DNA of 64,000 nt from Martinezella lusitana (GCF_900094565.1 NZ_FMAF01000016.1:1-64000); one strand, 5' to 3'; counted from the stretch's first letter, positions 7,887 through 17,279 are shown. The notes: generated by a model not told the origin, from the sequence alone. A program made the numbers and translations.

Positions 7887-8411
7887 ATGAAAGCGTTCTT
7901 GTCCCTGGGTGTTGTTATCTCGCTCTCGCTTGCTTCGTCTGCCCTGGCGTTCGATAAGTCAGCCTTCTTTGATGCCGCGCTCTGCAAGCCGCCGTACACG
8001 ACAACCTCGGCAACGGAAATGTACAATGAGGCCGAAAAACTCGCAAAGGCCGATACATCTCTCCTGACGGCTGCCGTTTATAAATTGTCCGCGGACTTCG
8101 GCAAGCAGGGCTTCAAGACAAATGAACTCATTTTCGCCGGCTCGAGCATCGGCGTGCTGATCGAAGGCTTGCGGGCGGATGAACTCGCCAAGACTTATCA
8201 TCTGAAATCGGACAATCTTGGCAGTCTTTTGGGGGCGGCTTCAAAGTCGTATGCGCGTGCATTGGTGAAGGCCGATCAGCCCACCAGGGAAATGGGGGGC
8301 GTGTCGATCGTAGCCCGCGAGTCGGCGGCCTTTCCCGGCAAAACACTGCTTGCGTGTGAATTCGTAACGCACGAAGATCTCGAAGCCGTGAAGAAACTCC
8401 AGGCGAATTGA
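7887..8411 (+). CDS. Small secreted protein of unknown function
   Basis: The 174-residue product begins with a clear signal peptide (MKAFLSLGVVISLSLASSALA-F). I chose the ATG at 7887 because it starts that signal and GGAGAG lies upstream (spacing somewhat long at 13). The frame is open further upstream, but those residues look random. The mature part is helical and polar (FDKSAFFDAALCKPPYTTTSATEMYNEAEKLAKAD...) with single Cys residues near each end (ALCKPP and LLACEF) that could pair. I do not recognise the family. A parS-like core lies within it at 8087-8096. Confidence 0.6.
   Translation: MKAFLSLGVVISLSLASSALAFDKSAFFDAALCKPPYTTTSATEMYNEAEKLAKADTSLLTAAVYKLSADFGKQGFKTNELIFAGSSIGVLIEGLRADELAKTYHLKSDNLGSLLGAASKSYARALVKADQPTREMGGVSIVARESAAFPGKTLLACEFVTHEDLEAVKKLQAN
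8087..8096. promoter_or_regulatory. Isolated GTCCGCGGAC palindrome
   Basis: This is the fourth copy of the 10-bp core found in repB and upstream of repA, but its flanks are not symmetric (TT...TT). It may be a weak RepB site or a chance match inside a coding region. Confidence 0.3.
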
Positions 8412-8816
8412 CCCCTTCTATCGCGACGCTTTGGCTGCCTGCTGTGTTCGTTGCAGGGAAGCGGTCAGCAACGCGCGAACTCCATGGATCTCACGATCCG
8501 CTCTGCTATCGGAGGCACTGTTAGGGGCTAGGTGCCGACAGCTGGTACCTATCGATAGTGATCGGCGCGGTTGGGGGCTGTATGGATGACGGAAGCTAAT
8601 GGTGGTTTAATTTCAATATCCGGAAACTCTATGTTTGATTCATATGGTTGATACGCTGAGTATCTGGAAAACTCGGTGTCGATTTTGGATAAGTGGGGCA
8701 GATTGGGTGGGAACGTCCGTACAAACCCGCAAGGGGCAGCGATCTACATCGGCCCCACATACGGCCAGGAAGCATCACCGCCTTTGGCGACCTAGTTAAG
8801 CATCGGGAAGGCGATG
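8412..8816. other. Intergenic region between convergent genes
   Basis: This roughly 400-base stretch lies between a rightward and a leftward gene. I see no gene, strong hairpin or repeat. Confidence 0.4.
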
Positions 8817-9689
8817 CTACTGGGCCGTGGCGGGGCTTTCCAGGGAGCGAGGGGGAAAGTCCGGATCGGCCAGGCATTGTGTCATCCAGTCAGGCGCAAT
8901 TCCCGAGATATCGTCCTCATCCTTAAAATCCGGATCGATGCGGAAAACCGGTGAATGGCTAAGATCTGGGTTATACCTGTCGTCATGCTCATCGACATGG
9001 AAGTCCCAACCCGTCTTGCCTTTATCGAGGCCAGCGGCCGCATCGTCGGGGCACTGCGCATCCTCTCCACCACATCCCGCCACCGTGACCAACTTGCCGT
9101 TCGATACGTTGGCAACTTTGCTGAAATCGTAATATCGACCTGAAGCCCAATAAGTATAGTCGCTGCAGACCCGTGCTGCGTTTTGGATCGCTTTTACACC
9201 GAAACACTCGTAATCGTGGCTGTCTTCACCAGATGGAATGAAATCGCACTCGGTCCAATAGCCGGAATACGGGCCGCCAGAAAAGCGGGAGACATAACGC
9301 TGTTGGGCAACCGCATTCGCCACGAGCGCTGAGCTTTCCGGAACTCCTCCTTTCATCGCGAGATTCCTTGTTCTCTGCGCGGTGTCGTCCCGCAGCAAAT
9401 TGATTTCCTGCTTGCGCTCGTCTGGTTGTAATCGTGATCCTTCGATGTATCGAAGACCTACCCATCGTTGCTGGCTGGAGACAAGTGCTTGGTGAATTTC
9501 CGGGTCCTTGACGCTTCTCAGGAGATCAAAATACGCCTTGCTCATTTCCGTGTCCGCTTTTCGAAGTGACGGGTTGTTGCAAATAAGTCGATCAACCGGT
9601 TGTTTGGCGTTTGCGCAATCAAGACACCAAGCTGGCGAGGTCAGAAGGTTGAAGCAGAGAAACGCGGCAAGTCCTGAAATCCGATACAT
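8817..9689 (-). CDS. Secreted protein with LprI/DUF1311-like N-terminal domain
   Basis: The 290-residue product has a signal peptide (MYRISGLAAFLCFNLLTSPAWC-LD). A lysozyme-inhibitor LprI-like (DUF1311) domain follows at about residues 23-100: CANAKQPVDRLICNNPSLRKADTEMSKAYFDLL and SQQRWVGLR. The paired cysteines are typical. The C-terminal half is rich in Asp, Gly and Cys (CDFIPSGEDSHDYECFG; CGGEDAQCPDD) and I do not recognise it. Family members are small periplasmic or lipid-anchored proteins; some inhibit lysozyme, so an envelope role is plausible. It is monocistronic. Confidence 0.65.
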   Translation of the reverse strand: MYRISGLAAFLCFNLLTSPAWCLDCANAKQPVDRLICNNPSLRKADTEMSKAYFDLLRSVKDPEIHQALVSSQQRWVGLRYIEGSRLQPDERKQEINLLRDDTAQRTRNLAMKGGVPESSALVANAVAQQRYVSRFSGGPYSGYWTECDFIPSGEDSHDYECFGVKAIQNAARVCSDYTYWASGRYYDFSKVANVSNGKLVTVAGCGGEDAQCPDDAAAGLDKGKTGWDFHVDEHDDRYNPDLSHSPVFRIDPDFKDEDDISGIAPDWMTQCLADPDFPPRSLESPATAQ

Positions 9690-10275
9690 TCTAAGCTGTC
9701 CGTAAAATAGCGAGGTACGGCCTCTTGGTCATTCAGAGTTTGGATCATGATTCGGCCGAGTTCGAAATCCTCGACGCCGCAAGGGGTTTTGAGAATGGAT
9801 CCTCTTACACACTTCTTTCGTGAAACGTTGCCACCCAACGTGCCCTACGTTCTCGATTTTGGGTAAGGGGTGTCGAAGCCGCTTTCACCTCCCGGTTACA
9901 ATTGAAGCGCTGTGCTGGATAGAAAAAGCGCTATCTTAACCCTACGGCGCCCGATCCGAACCGGCGGGGGACTCCTCAAAGCTCGAATGCGCTGCCGGTG
10001 CCTCGCGTCGGATGTCAATCGATGCTGCTATTTTCAGCATCGGCTCAATCAACCTACCCTAGAGTAACGACCATATTATGCACGCGCAAAAAGCGTTCTA
10101 GTCCTTTGAATCTATAGGATCCTGTCGATTCAATCTGAAAGCGGGATGCCTTCGTGCGAATGGATGAATTGAAATGCCGCTGCGTTAGACCGCTTTATAT
10201 GTGTCAGGCGTGTGACAGAAGAGACCAATTTCTTTCGTCCGGCCCGAAGACACAAGGGGGCGAGTTTCTAATCTT
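9690..10275. other. Intergenic region before the polysaccharide gene pair
   Basis: About 585 bases separate divergent genes, so both promoters should be here. I find no gene, repeat or clear hairpin. The composition is more AT-rich just upstream of 10276. Confidence 0.4.
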
Positions 10276-11487
10276 ATGCGTCTCATACTCGTCAATGATG
10301 TTTCAACCGTTCGCGGCGGCGCGACCAAGGTGGCGTTGCAGTGTCTTGAGGCAAGCAGGGATGCGGGTCTGACTTGCGCCATACTGGTCGGCGATGATGG
10401 CGAAGGCCTCAAGTCGCGGTTTGCTGGCATCCGGACAGTTGCGCTTGGCGAGCGTCCCCTTCGGGAAGGTCCGACTTTCACCGATGTCTTCGCGAAGAAC
10501 TACAATTGGCGCGCCTATGAGGCCTTGGAGGGGTTGCTTAAGGAATCGGAGGAGGAGACCGTCGTGCATGTGCATGGCTGGTCGCAGATCCTGTCGCCGT
10601 CGATCTTCTACGCGCTTGCCAAGCATGAGGCCAAAGTCATCGTCACGGCGCATGATTTTTTCCTGAATTGCCCCAACGGGGGTCTCATTAATTTCCATAG
10701 CGGCGAAGTCTGCCATATCAAGCCGCTGTCCGCCGCATGTCTGACAACCAATTGCGACAAGCGCAATTATTTCCATAAGCTCTGGCGTTTCCGCCGAACC
10801 TTGACCCAGCGGGGCGTCGGCGAGGAATTCTGGGGTCGCATCGGCATCGTGCTGGCGCATGAAAACATGGAGGCGCATCTCCGCTCCGGTCCTTTACGAC
10901 ATTTCACGACGCTGCGCACGCCCACGGAGCCATTGACGCCCGGACCGGTAGAAGCGTGGCGCAACCACCGCACCGTTTTTCTCGGCCGCATGTGCTGGGA
11001 AAAGGGGGTGCGGACGCTGGCGGATGCGCTCAACAAAACGGGAAGGACGGCGACGCTCATCGGGCGCGGACCGTTGCTTGAGGAGATGCAGCACGCGTTG
11101 CCGCATTGCTTCGTGCCCGGCTGGCTGAGCGATGAGGAGGTAGCGAGGCTCGCGGGTGAAGCGCGCGTTTTCGTCATGCCGTCGCGCATGCCCGAGCCTT
11201 ACGGTCTGGTCGCGGCCGAAGCGTTGATGTCCGGCATACCGGTCATTGTCAGCAGCAATGCACTGATTGCGACGGAAGTCGAGAACAACGGCGCCGGTCT
11301 GGTCTTCGAGAGCGGCGATGCGGATTCGCTGGCCGAGAAATTGGCGGCGACCGATGACGACAACCTGATGCGGAGGCTGAGCGAGGGTGCGTTTGCCCTT
11401 GGCCAACGCATCGCGCCGAGCAGAGCGGAATGGGGACGCCGAATGGTGGACATCTATATGGGGCGCAGCGATTTTCTTGCGCATTAG
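10276..11487 (+). CDS. Glycosyltransferase family 4 protein
   Basis: This 403-residue cytoplasmic GT-B enzyme would transfer a sugar from a nucleotide donor to a glycan acceptor. The N-terminal half begins MRLILVNDVSTVRGGATKVAL (acceptor-side Rossmann fold with a GG loop). The C-terminal half has FLGRMCWEKGVRTLADAL and the donor-binding EX7E-type block, residues about 295-310 (EPYGLVAAEALMSGIPVIVS). A Cys-containing insert (CPNGG ... CHIKPLSAACLTTNCDK) occurs near residues 135-165 and is seen in some surface-polysaccharide GT4 enzymes. The downstream epimerase starts 11 bases later, so the pair is one unit, probably for exopolysaccharide or LPS sugars. Confidence 0.85.
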   Translation: MRLILVNDVSTVRGGATKVALQCLEASRDAGLTCAILVGDDGEGLKSRFAGIRTVALGERPLREGPTFTDVFAKNYNWRAYEALEGLLKESEEETVVHVHGWSQILSPSIFYALAKHEAKVIVTAHDFFLNCPNGGLINFHSGEVCHIKPLSAACLTTNCDKRNYFHKLWRFRRTLTQRGVGEEFWGRIGIVLAHENMEAHLRSGPLRHFTTLRTPTEPLTPGPVEAWRNHRTVFLGRMCWEKGVRTLADALNKTGRTATLIGRGPLLEEMQHALPHCFVPGWLSDEEVARLAGEARVFVMPSRMPEPYGLVAAEALMSGIPVIVSSNALIATEVENNGAGLVFESGDADSLAEKLAATDDDNLMRRLSEGAFALGQRIAPSRAEWGRRMVDIYMGRSDFLAH

Positions 11488-11498
11488 TGGGGGGGACA

Positions 11499-12488
11499 AT
11501 GGCACGTGCTTTGGTGACGGGCGGCTGCGGTTTCGTTGGCCGACATCTTATCCGACGACTTCTTGCCGAAGGGCTGGATGTCGTCTGCGTCGATCCGCTG
11601 GTCATGGGGACGGGCGCGCTTCATGCTGATCTGTGGCAGTGTTTTACGCGCTCCCGCTTCACCTTTCTCCAGGAGGATTGTCGCACTTTCTTTGCCCGCG
11701 CGCCCGAGCATTTTGACTATGTCTTCCATCTAGCCGCGCTGGTCGGCGGCCGCGTGACGCTGGAGACACGGGCGCTCGATGTCGCCGAGGATCTGGCTGT
11801 CGATGCGAAGCTATGGCAGTGGGCCTCACGCGCCAAGCCTGGCACCGTGGTATTCTTCAGCTCCAGCGCAGCCTATCCAGTGTCACTTCAGACGGTCGAA
11901 AATCATTGGCTGCTGTCGGAGGACATGATCAATTTCGATACCTCTGTCGGCATGCCCGACCTCAGTTATGGCTGGGCGAAACTGACCGGCGAATATCTGA
12001 TGAAGCTCTATGTCGAGCGCTACGGCCAACGGGCCATCGCCTACAGACCGTTCAGTGGCTACGGCGAGGGTCAGGATTTGGCCTATCCTTTCCCGGCGAT
12101 CTGTCGCCGGCTGCTTGCGGAAAAAGGTGCGGCAGAGGTTTTCGTTTGGGGCACAGGCCGTCAGTGCCGCGATTTCATTCATATTTCCGATTGCATCGAA
12201 TTCATCTGGCAGACGAAGGACTTGCTTCCAGATGGCGCCAGCCTCAATCTCTCGACCGGCATTGCCATGTCCTTCATCGAATTGGCGGAGATCATCAGTC
12301 GGCAGATCGGCTGGCAGCCGGTCGTCACAGGCCGATCGAACCATCCCGAAGGTGTTTTCTACCGCTGCGGTGATACGGTGCTGCAACGCTCCTACGGACT
12401 GAAGCCGCTGGTCAGTCTGGAAGAGGGCATCGCGCGGACACTGGAGAATCTGCGAGCGGAGCAGCCGCCATATGCGCTAGCCATCTGA
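11499..12488 (+). CDS. NAD-dependent epimerase/dehydratase
   Basis: The 329-residue protein is an extended short-chain dehydrogenase acting on nucleotide sugars. It has the NAD-binding GGCGFVG motif at residues 8-14, the AALVGG region, a serine-rich strand (VVFFSSSAAYPV) and the catalytic YGWAK (YxxxK) with an upstream Ser/Thr. The RQCRDFIHISDC segment is typical of GDP/UDP-sugar epimerases. The ATG at 11499 follows a G-rich ribosome-binding stretch. An upstream in-frame extension overlaps the glycosyltransferase and would push the Rossmann motif away from the N-terminus. It probably makes the donor for the preceding enzyme; the sugar is unknown. Confidence 0.85.
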   Translation: MARALVTGGCGFVGRHLIRRLLAEGLDVVCVDPLVMGTGALHADLWQCFTRSRFTFLQEDCRTFFARAPEHFDYVFHLAALVGGRVTLETRALDVAEDLAVDAKLWQWASRAKPGTVVFFSSSAAYPVSLQTVENHWLLSEDMINFDTSVGMPDLSYGWAKLTGEYLMKLYVERYGQRAIAYRPFSGYGEGQDLAYPFPAICRRLLAEKGAAEVFVWGTGRQCRDFIHISDCIEFIWQTKDLLPDGASLNLSTGIAMSFIELAEIISRQIGWQPVVTGRSNHPEGVFYRCGDTVLQRSYGLKPLVSLEEGIARTLENLRAEQPPYALAI

Positions 12489-12513
12489 ACGGAGCCTCAC
12501 GACAAGCTCCGTT
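12488..12513 (+). terminator. Hairpin after the epimerase gene
   Basis: AACGGAGC (12488-12495) pairs with GCTCCGTT (12506-12513) around a 10-base loop directly at the stop codon. There is no T-run, so it may stabilise the 3' end rather than terminate by itself. Confidence 0.35.
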
Positions 12514-12990
12514 GGTCCAGAAGGGTGATCGTCCCCACCGACGCGCAGACCCCGGCCGCACCCTGCTTGCATCGATCGGATTGGGGCTGGAAATTCATCG
12601 CGGAAACCAAGCTGCCGGAGAGCGTTTCGTTGAGCGGAAAGCAGAGATAAAGGGCAAGCCGTTGCTCTTCGATGTCCAACCCACGACTGAAAGCGCAGTC
12701 TGCCGGTTCGTAAGGCTGCGCCTGATGAATTGTCGGTATTGATCATTGACTTGAGCCAAGCCCGCTGCCAATGACAGGAACCATCGTCAGGTGGGTTTTG
12801 GCGGCCTTTGCTCTCGAAAGGATATGAACTTCTGACCCACTAATCGCCTTCGGAGCTTACCTCTAGCCCCATTCGCGATCATGCGCATGAAATCAGTGGC
12901 GACAGAGAATCTAGGCAAACTGTCTTCCAGGCCTTGATCATCAAGGCACATAGATCTAATGAGGCGCGTGAGTGATCCTAGGAGTTTAGA
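12514..12990. other. Intergenic region before rpsU
   Basis: No gene is recognised. The promoter for the S21 gene should lie at the right end; TAGGAG is its ribosome-binding site at about 12979-12984. Confidence 0.4.
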
Positions 12991-13230
12991 ATGCAGGTTT
13001 TGGTACGTGACAACAACGTTGAGCAAGCGCTCCGTTTTTTGAAAAAGAAGTTGCAGCGCGAGGGCGTTTTCCGCGAGGCCCGACTTCGGGAGCGTTTTGA
13101 AAAGCCCTCCGAAAAGCGTGCTCGCGAAAAGGCTGAGGGTATCAGGCGTGTCCGCAAACTCGCTCGCAAAAAGCTTGAGCGGGAAAGCGGTATTTCGAGC
13201 CCCAAGAAGGCAAGAGCTTCCGCTCGCTAG
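12991..13230 (+). CDS. rpsU: 30S ribosomal protein S21
   Basis: The 79-residue very basic protein is a clear S21. It has MQVLVRDNNVEQALRFLKKKLQREG, then FREARLRERFEKPSEKRAREKAEGIRR, and a lysine/arginine-rich tail longer than in E. coli, as in other alphaproteobacteria. S21 sits near the 3' end of 16S rRNA and helps initiation. TAGGAG precedes the ATG. It is a single gene without ribosomal neighbours, so on this replicon it is most likely an extra copy beside a chromosomal one, possibly expressed under particular conditions. Confidence 0.95.
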   Translation: MQVLVRDNNVEQALRFLKKKLQREGVFREARLRERFEKPSEKRAREKAEGIRRVRKLARKKLERESGISSPKKARASAR

Positions 13231-13796
13231 CGGAGATCGAGTGACGGATGTTTCGGCTGTCGAGGAAATGACTTTCTCGTGCTTGAGATATCCCTTTCCC
13301 GCGGGCGGTGTTGTCAGCGTGTTTGAATGACAAGCGCGTTAAGTCCGGTGCTGACGGTTTCAGACGATGTGGGCGCGGGCGGCGGAAAACAGCGAAACGA
13401 AATGCTGTAAACGTCTATTGAGCGAAAGCCCCGGCGCATTCTCTCTCGTTTTCGAAACGGCAGATGCGCGCATCTCGGTCGATTGTTCAGGCCTTTGTGG
13501 GGCCTGATGCTTAACGCCTGGAATGATCCGACGCCTTGCCGCCGGTGGGCTTGCCGAGACAATACGGCGGCCATGATCGGCGTGAGCACACCACAGGCCG
13601 GCCTTATGAGATCGATGGATCTTGGCCCGGAAGCAATCGGCACTTTCATATGAATTGAGAGCAGCATTGCAACTCGCTCAGATCTGGATCGCGAACGGCG
13701 AGGTCCAAAGAGCCCGTGAGCTCATTCGCGCACGCGAGTTGCTCAACCTTCGTTGAGACGCGCGCCGGATCCTCTCTTTCGACCCGCATTCGCCCA
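13231..13796. other. Intergenic region with a short relic frame
   Basis: A short plus-strand frame around 13640-13755 reads LSYELRAALQLAQIWIANGEVQRARELI. This resembles a repeat from the C-terminal (TPR-like) part of adenylate cyclase/ATPase-type regulators. It lacks a start and is probably a relic. Nothing else is recognised. Confidence 0.3.
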
Positions 13797-14498
13797 TTAC
13801 ATTGCGAGATAGGCCTGCCGGATATCCTCCCGGCTTTCGAGTTCTACAATGGTGCCGGAATATCGGATTGCGCCTTTTTCCAGAATATAGGCGCGGTCGG
13901 ATATCAGCCGGGCGAAATGCAGGTTCTGTTCCGACAAGAGGATGGACAGTCCCTCGCGCTTCATCGTGAGGATCGCATCGGCCATCTGCTCGACGATCTT
14001 GGGCGCCAGCCCTTCGGATGGTTCGTCAAGCAGGATCAGATGGGGATTGCCCATGAGGGTTCGGCCGATTGTCAGCATCTGCTGCTCGCCGCCGCTCATG
14101 TTGCCGGCCGGTCTCCTGCGCATGTTGCCGAGGTTCGGGAAGATCTCGTAGATGCGCTCGGGCGTCCACACCGCGCGCTGGTCTCGGCCCGCCTGTCGTC
14201 CGACTTCGAGATTCTCCTCCACCGTGAGGGTGGTGAAGATGCGCCGGTCTTCCGGCACATAGCCGAGCCCCCGGCGGGCGATGTCGAACGGAGGAAGCCT
14301 GGAAATATCCTCTCCTCGAAACCGGATCTCCCCCTGTTTCGACAGGAGAAGGCTCATGATCGATTTGAAGGTTGTCGATTTGCCGGCGCCGTTGCGGCCA
14401 AGCAGGGCGATCACCTCGCCCTCCGCGACCTGCAATTCCACGTCGAACAGGATATGGGCGGGTCCGTACCAGCTATTGAGACGGGATACTTCCAGCAT
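13797..14498 (-). CDS. livF: Branched-chain-type ABC transporter ATPase LivF
   Basis: The 233-residue ATPase is one of two in a Liv-type importer. It has Walker A GRNGAGKST (residues about 36-44), the signature MSGGEQQMLTIGRTL, Walker B LILLDEPSEGLAP and a final switch His region. Length and sequence fit LivF (MLEVSRLNSWYGPAHILFDV). Its ATG overlaps the livG stop (ATGA), so it is the last gene of livK-livHM-livG-livF. The substrate could be an amino acid, amide or aromatic acid. Confidence 0.9.
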   Translation of the reverse strand: MLEVSRLNSWYGPAHILFDVELQVAEGEVIALLGRNGAGKSTTFKSIMSLLLSKQGEIRFRGEDISRLPPFDIARRGLGYVPEDRRIFTTLTVEENLEVGRQAGRDQRAVWTPERIYEIFPNLGNMRRRPAGNMSGGEQQMLTIGRTLMGNPHLILLDEPSEGLAPKIVEQMADAILTMKREGLSILLSEQNLHFARLISDRAYILEKGAIRYSGTIVELESREDIRQAYLAM

Positions 14499-15280
14499 CA
14501 GCCCTCCGATCTGTTGGCGTAAAGCAAGCCGGAGCCGAGATAGACGGCTTGGACGTCGGGATTGGCCCGGATCGCCTCTGGGGCTCCTTCCGCGATGATC
14601 GTGCCGCGATTGAGCACTAGAATCCGCGACGCATGCTCGAAGACGATATCCATATCATGCTCGGTGAAGAGAACGCCGATCTGTCTTTCCTCGACAATCC
14701 TGGCGGTCAGTTTCATCAGCTCGATGCGCTCCCGCGGGGCCATTCCGGCGGCCGGCTCATCCATCAGCAGCAGCTTCGGATCGCCGGCCAGCGCGATGGC
14801 AAGCTCGAGGCGCTTGACGTCGCCGTAAGGAAGCTCGCGACAGGCGCGATCGGCCTGGTCGCCAAGACCGATCAGGCCGATCAGTTCTTCGGCCTCGCGG
14901 CGAAATTTGCGGTCCAGCCGCCCGAAGAAGCCGGTCCAACCGGAAAGATGTCCGGCATGGGACAGGATCGCCACCTGCACATTCTCGCGAACCGTCATGG
15001 ACAGGTAGACTTCCGCGATCTGGAACGTACGGCCGACGCCGAGGCGGAAGATCCTGGCAGGCGAGAGGCCCGATGTCTTGACCCCATCGAGGACCGCCGA
15101 TCCGGCATCGGGCTTGATCTGGCCGTTCAGCATGTTGAAGCAGGTGCTTTTCCCGGCGCCGTTCGGGCCGATAAGCGCCATCAGTTCACCACGGGTAAGC
15201 GAAAAGGAGACGTCGGTGACCGCTTTGACGCCCTGATAACTCTTGCTTAGATGCGATACCGACAGAAGCGGTGGGGTCAT
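14498..15280 (-). CDS. livG: Branched-chain-type ABC transporter ATPase LivG
   Basis: This 260-residue ATPase has Walker A GPNGAGKST, a long LivG-type insertion (HLSGWTGFFGRLDRKFRREAEE), a degenerate signature ELPYGDVKRLELA and Walker B KLLLMDEPAAGMAPRE. The start overlaps the livHM stop by ATGA, which indicates coupled translation. It pairs with LivF to energise the fused permease. Confidence 0.9.
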   Translation of the reverse strand: MTPPLLSVSHLSKSYQGVKAVTDVSFSLTRGELMALIGPNGAGKSTCFNMLNGQIKPDAGSAVLDGVKTSGLSPARIFRLGVGRTFQIAEVYLSMTVRENVQVAILSHAGHLSGWTGFFGRLDRKFRREAEELIGLIGLGDQADRACRELPYGDVKRLELAIALAGDPKLLLMDEPAAGMAPRERIELMKLTARIVEERQIGVLFTEHDMDIVFEHASRILVLNRGTIIAEGAPEAIRANPDVQAVYLGSGLLYANRSEG

Positions 15281-17190
15281 GGCGCATCCCCCATTTTGGC
15301 GGCCGGTTGCGAAAGGGTTTGCGGCAGGATCTGGAGCCGTTGCTTGCGAGTCCCCAATATTCGGCCCAGCGTCCCGACGATCCCTTCCGGAAATGCGACG
15401 ACCAGGAGAATGATGAGGCCGCCGAGGATCATGCGGGAGAGATCGGTATTGCTCATCAGCCAGATCGAGGCGGTCTTGTAGACGATTGCACCGACGATGC
15501 CGCCCGATACCGTACCGAAACCGCCGAGCAGGACCATGACGAGCCCGTCGATCGACATCGGAATAGCAAGCACCTCAGGAAAGATGCTTCCCTTCTGAAA
15601 GGCCAGAAGCGAGCCGGCAAGGCCAGCAAAGAAGGCCGACACGACGAATGCGGTATGCTGGACGGTGCGGCGCGGAATGCCGGTTGCCGCCGCGCGCTGC
15701 GGTGAATCCCGAAGCGCCCTCAGGGCATGACCGAACGGCGCGAAGGTCAGATAGCGGATACAGCCGACCGATAGGACGGCCACCACGAGCGTCAGCCAAT
15801 AGAAGGCCTTGGGTCCGCTTGCCCATTCGGACGGCCAGACGCCGACGATGCCATTGTCGCCACCTGTCACGTCGACCCACTGGTAGGCGATCGACCAGAA
15901 GATCTGCGCGAAGGCCAAGGTGAGCATGGCAAAATAGATGTTGGACAGCCGGACGCAGAACCAACCCGAGACGAGGGATATGGCAGCTGCAACAACAGGC
16001 CCGATGAGGACGGCAAGCTCCATCGGCGCGCCAAACCACTGGACCGATAGCGCAGCCCCATAGGCACCTAATCCGAGGCTCGCCGCATGGCCGAAGGAGT
16101 CCAGCCCGCCCACCGACATCATGAACTGAAGACTGGTGGCGAAGATAACGGCGATCAGGACTTCGCTGGCGACACCGAGGCCGTAATTGCCGAGCACCAG
16201 CGGCAAGAGGATCGCGCTGAGGATGAGTATGCCGGCGGTAGCACGGCTGCGTGGGCCAAGCGGCCGCCACGTCGTCCTTGCCGCATAGCCGGCGCGGGAG
16301 GCGGGCAGGGGCTTGCCGAAGAAGCCCCAAGGACGCAGGACAAGGACGACCGCCATGACCACGAACATCAGCACGAGGGAAATGCCTGGAAACACCAGGA
16401 TGCCGAAGGCGTTCAGCTCGGAGACGACGATGGCGGCCAGGAAGGCGCCGCCGATGCTGCCCAGCCCGCCGATTACCACCACGACAAATACCTCGGTGAT
16501 GACGGACAGATCCATGAAGTGCGTGACGGCATCGCGCGGGATTTGCAGGCCGCCGCCGAAGGCTGCCAGGAAGACGCCGAGAGCAAAGACCCCGGTGAAA
16601 AGCCATTTCTGGTTCACTCCGAGCGCGCTGACCATGTCGCGGTCCTGGGTAGCCGCGCGCACCAGAATGCCCCAGCGCGAGCGGTGCAGCAGCAGCCACA
16701 GCAGGCCGAGAACGGCGGGTCCGAGAGCGATGAGCACGAGATCATAGGCGGGAAAGGGTCGGCCGAGAATCTGGACGGCGCCGGACAATCCGGGTGCCCG
16801 TGGCCCGACGAGGTCCTCCGGTCCCCAGATCAGCCGCACGCCGTCCTCGACGACGAGCGTAACGCCGAATGTGGCCAGAAGCTGCAACAGTTCGGGAGCA
16901 CGGTAGATACGGCGCAGCAGCAGGATTTCCAGCAGAGCACCGCAGGCTGCGACGATGGCGGCGGAGACAAGCAGTGCTGCCCAGAAGCCGAAGGCGCTTT
17001 CCCAACGGGTCGTCAGGCTGTAGGCCAGATAGGCGCCCAACATGTAGAAGGCGCCATGAGCGAAATTGACGATGCGCGTCACGCCGAAGATCAGCGATAG
17101 TCCGGAGGCGACCAGGAACAGCGAGGCGGCATTGGAAAGCCCGGTCAGGAACTGCAGAAGATAAAGGTCCAACGGAGGCTCCCTGCCCAT
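15277..17190 (-). CDS. Fused LivH-LivM permease of a Liv-type ABC importer
   Basis: The 637 residues join two proteins that are normally separate. Residues about 1-290 are LivH-like (FLTGLSNAASLFLVASGLSLIFGVTRIVNFAHGAFYMLGAYLAY ... VVIGGLGSIGGAFLAAIVV). Residues about 310-620 are LivM-like (ILLPLVLGNYGLGVASEVLIAVIFATSLQFMMSVGGLDSFGHAASLGLGAY ... VMVLLGGFGTVSGGIVGAIVY). Each half has about eight hydrophobic segments. Fusion fixes a 1:1 ratio of the two permease halves. The gene follows livK after a 121-base gap containing a hairpin, and overlaps livG. Confidence 0.9.
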   Translation of the reverse strand: MGREPPLDLYLLQFLTGLSNAASLFLVASGLSLIFGVTRIVNFAHGAFYMLGAYLAYSLTTRWESAFGFWAALLVSAAIVAACGALLEILLLRRIYRAPELLQLLATFGVTLVVEDGVRLIWGPEDLVGPRAPGLSGAVQILGRPFPAYDLVLIALGPAVLGLLWLLLHRSRWGILVRAATQDRDMVSALGVNQKWLFTGVFALGVFLAAFGGGLQIPRDAVTHFMDLSVITEVFVVVVIGGLGSIGGAFLAAIVVSELNAFGILVFPGISLVLMFVVMAVVLVLRPWGFFGKPLPASRAGYAARTTWRPLGPRSRATAGILILSAILLPLVLGNYGLGVASEVLIAVIFATSLQFMMSVGGLDSFGHAASLGLGAYGAALSVQWFGAPMELAVLIGPVVAAAISLVSGWFCVRLSNIYFAMLTLAFAQIFWSIAYQWVDVTGGDNGIVGVWPSEWASGPKAFYWLTLVVAVLSVGCIRYLTFAPFGHALRALRDSPQRAAATGIPRRTVQHTAFVVSAFFAGLAGSLLAFQKGSIFPEVLAIPMSIDGLVMVLLGGFGTVSGGIVGAIVYKTASIWLMSNTDLSRMILGGLIILLVVAFPEGIVGTLGRILGTRKQRLQILPQTLSQPAAKMGDAP

Positions 17191-17252
17191 TTAACAAGGG
17201 TGGCATTCGATCCACGGAATGAATGCCGGCGCGATGCGTTATGACGGAATAC

Positions 17253-17279
17253 ATGCCCGTTTCGCCGGCGGAAGGGCAT
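17253..17279 (-). terminator. Intra-operon hairpin between livK and livHM
   Basis: ATGCCC (17253-17258) pairs with GGGCAT (17274-17279) with an inner GCCGGC element. Hairpins after binding-protein genes often protect the upstream message or attenuate read-through, giving more binding protein than permease. There is no T-run. Confidence 0.3.

Noticed and set aside
7254..8411. A 385-residue version of the small secreted protein
   Set aside because: The first 211 residues are low in structure and precede a clear signal peptide starting at 7887.
12512..12742. A 76-residue gene after the epimerase
   Set aside because: No motif, no ribosome-binding site, and the opposite strand has equally long frames.
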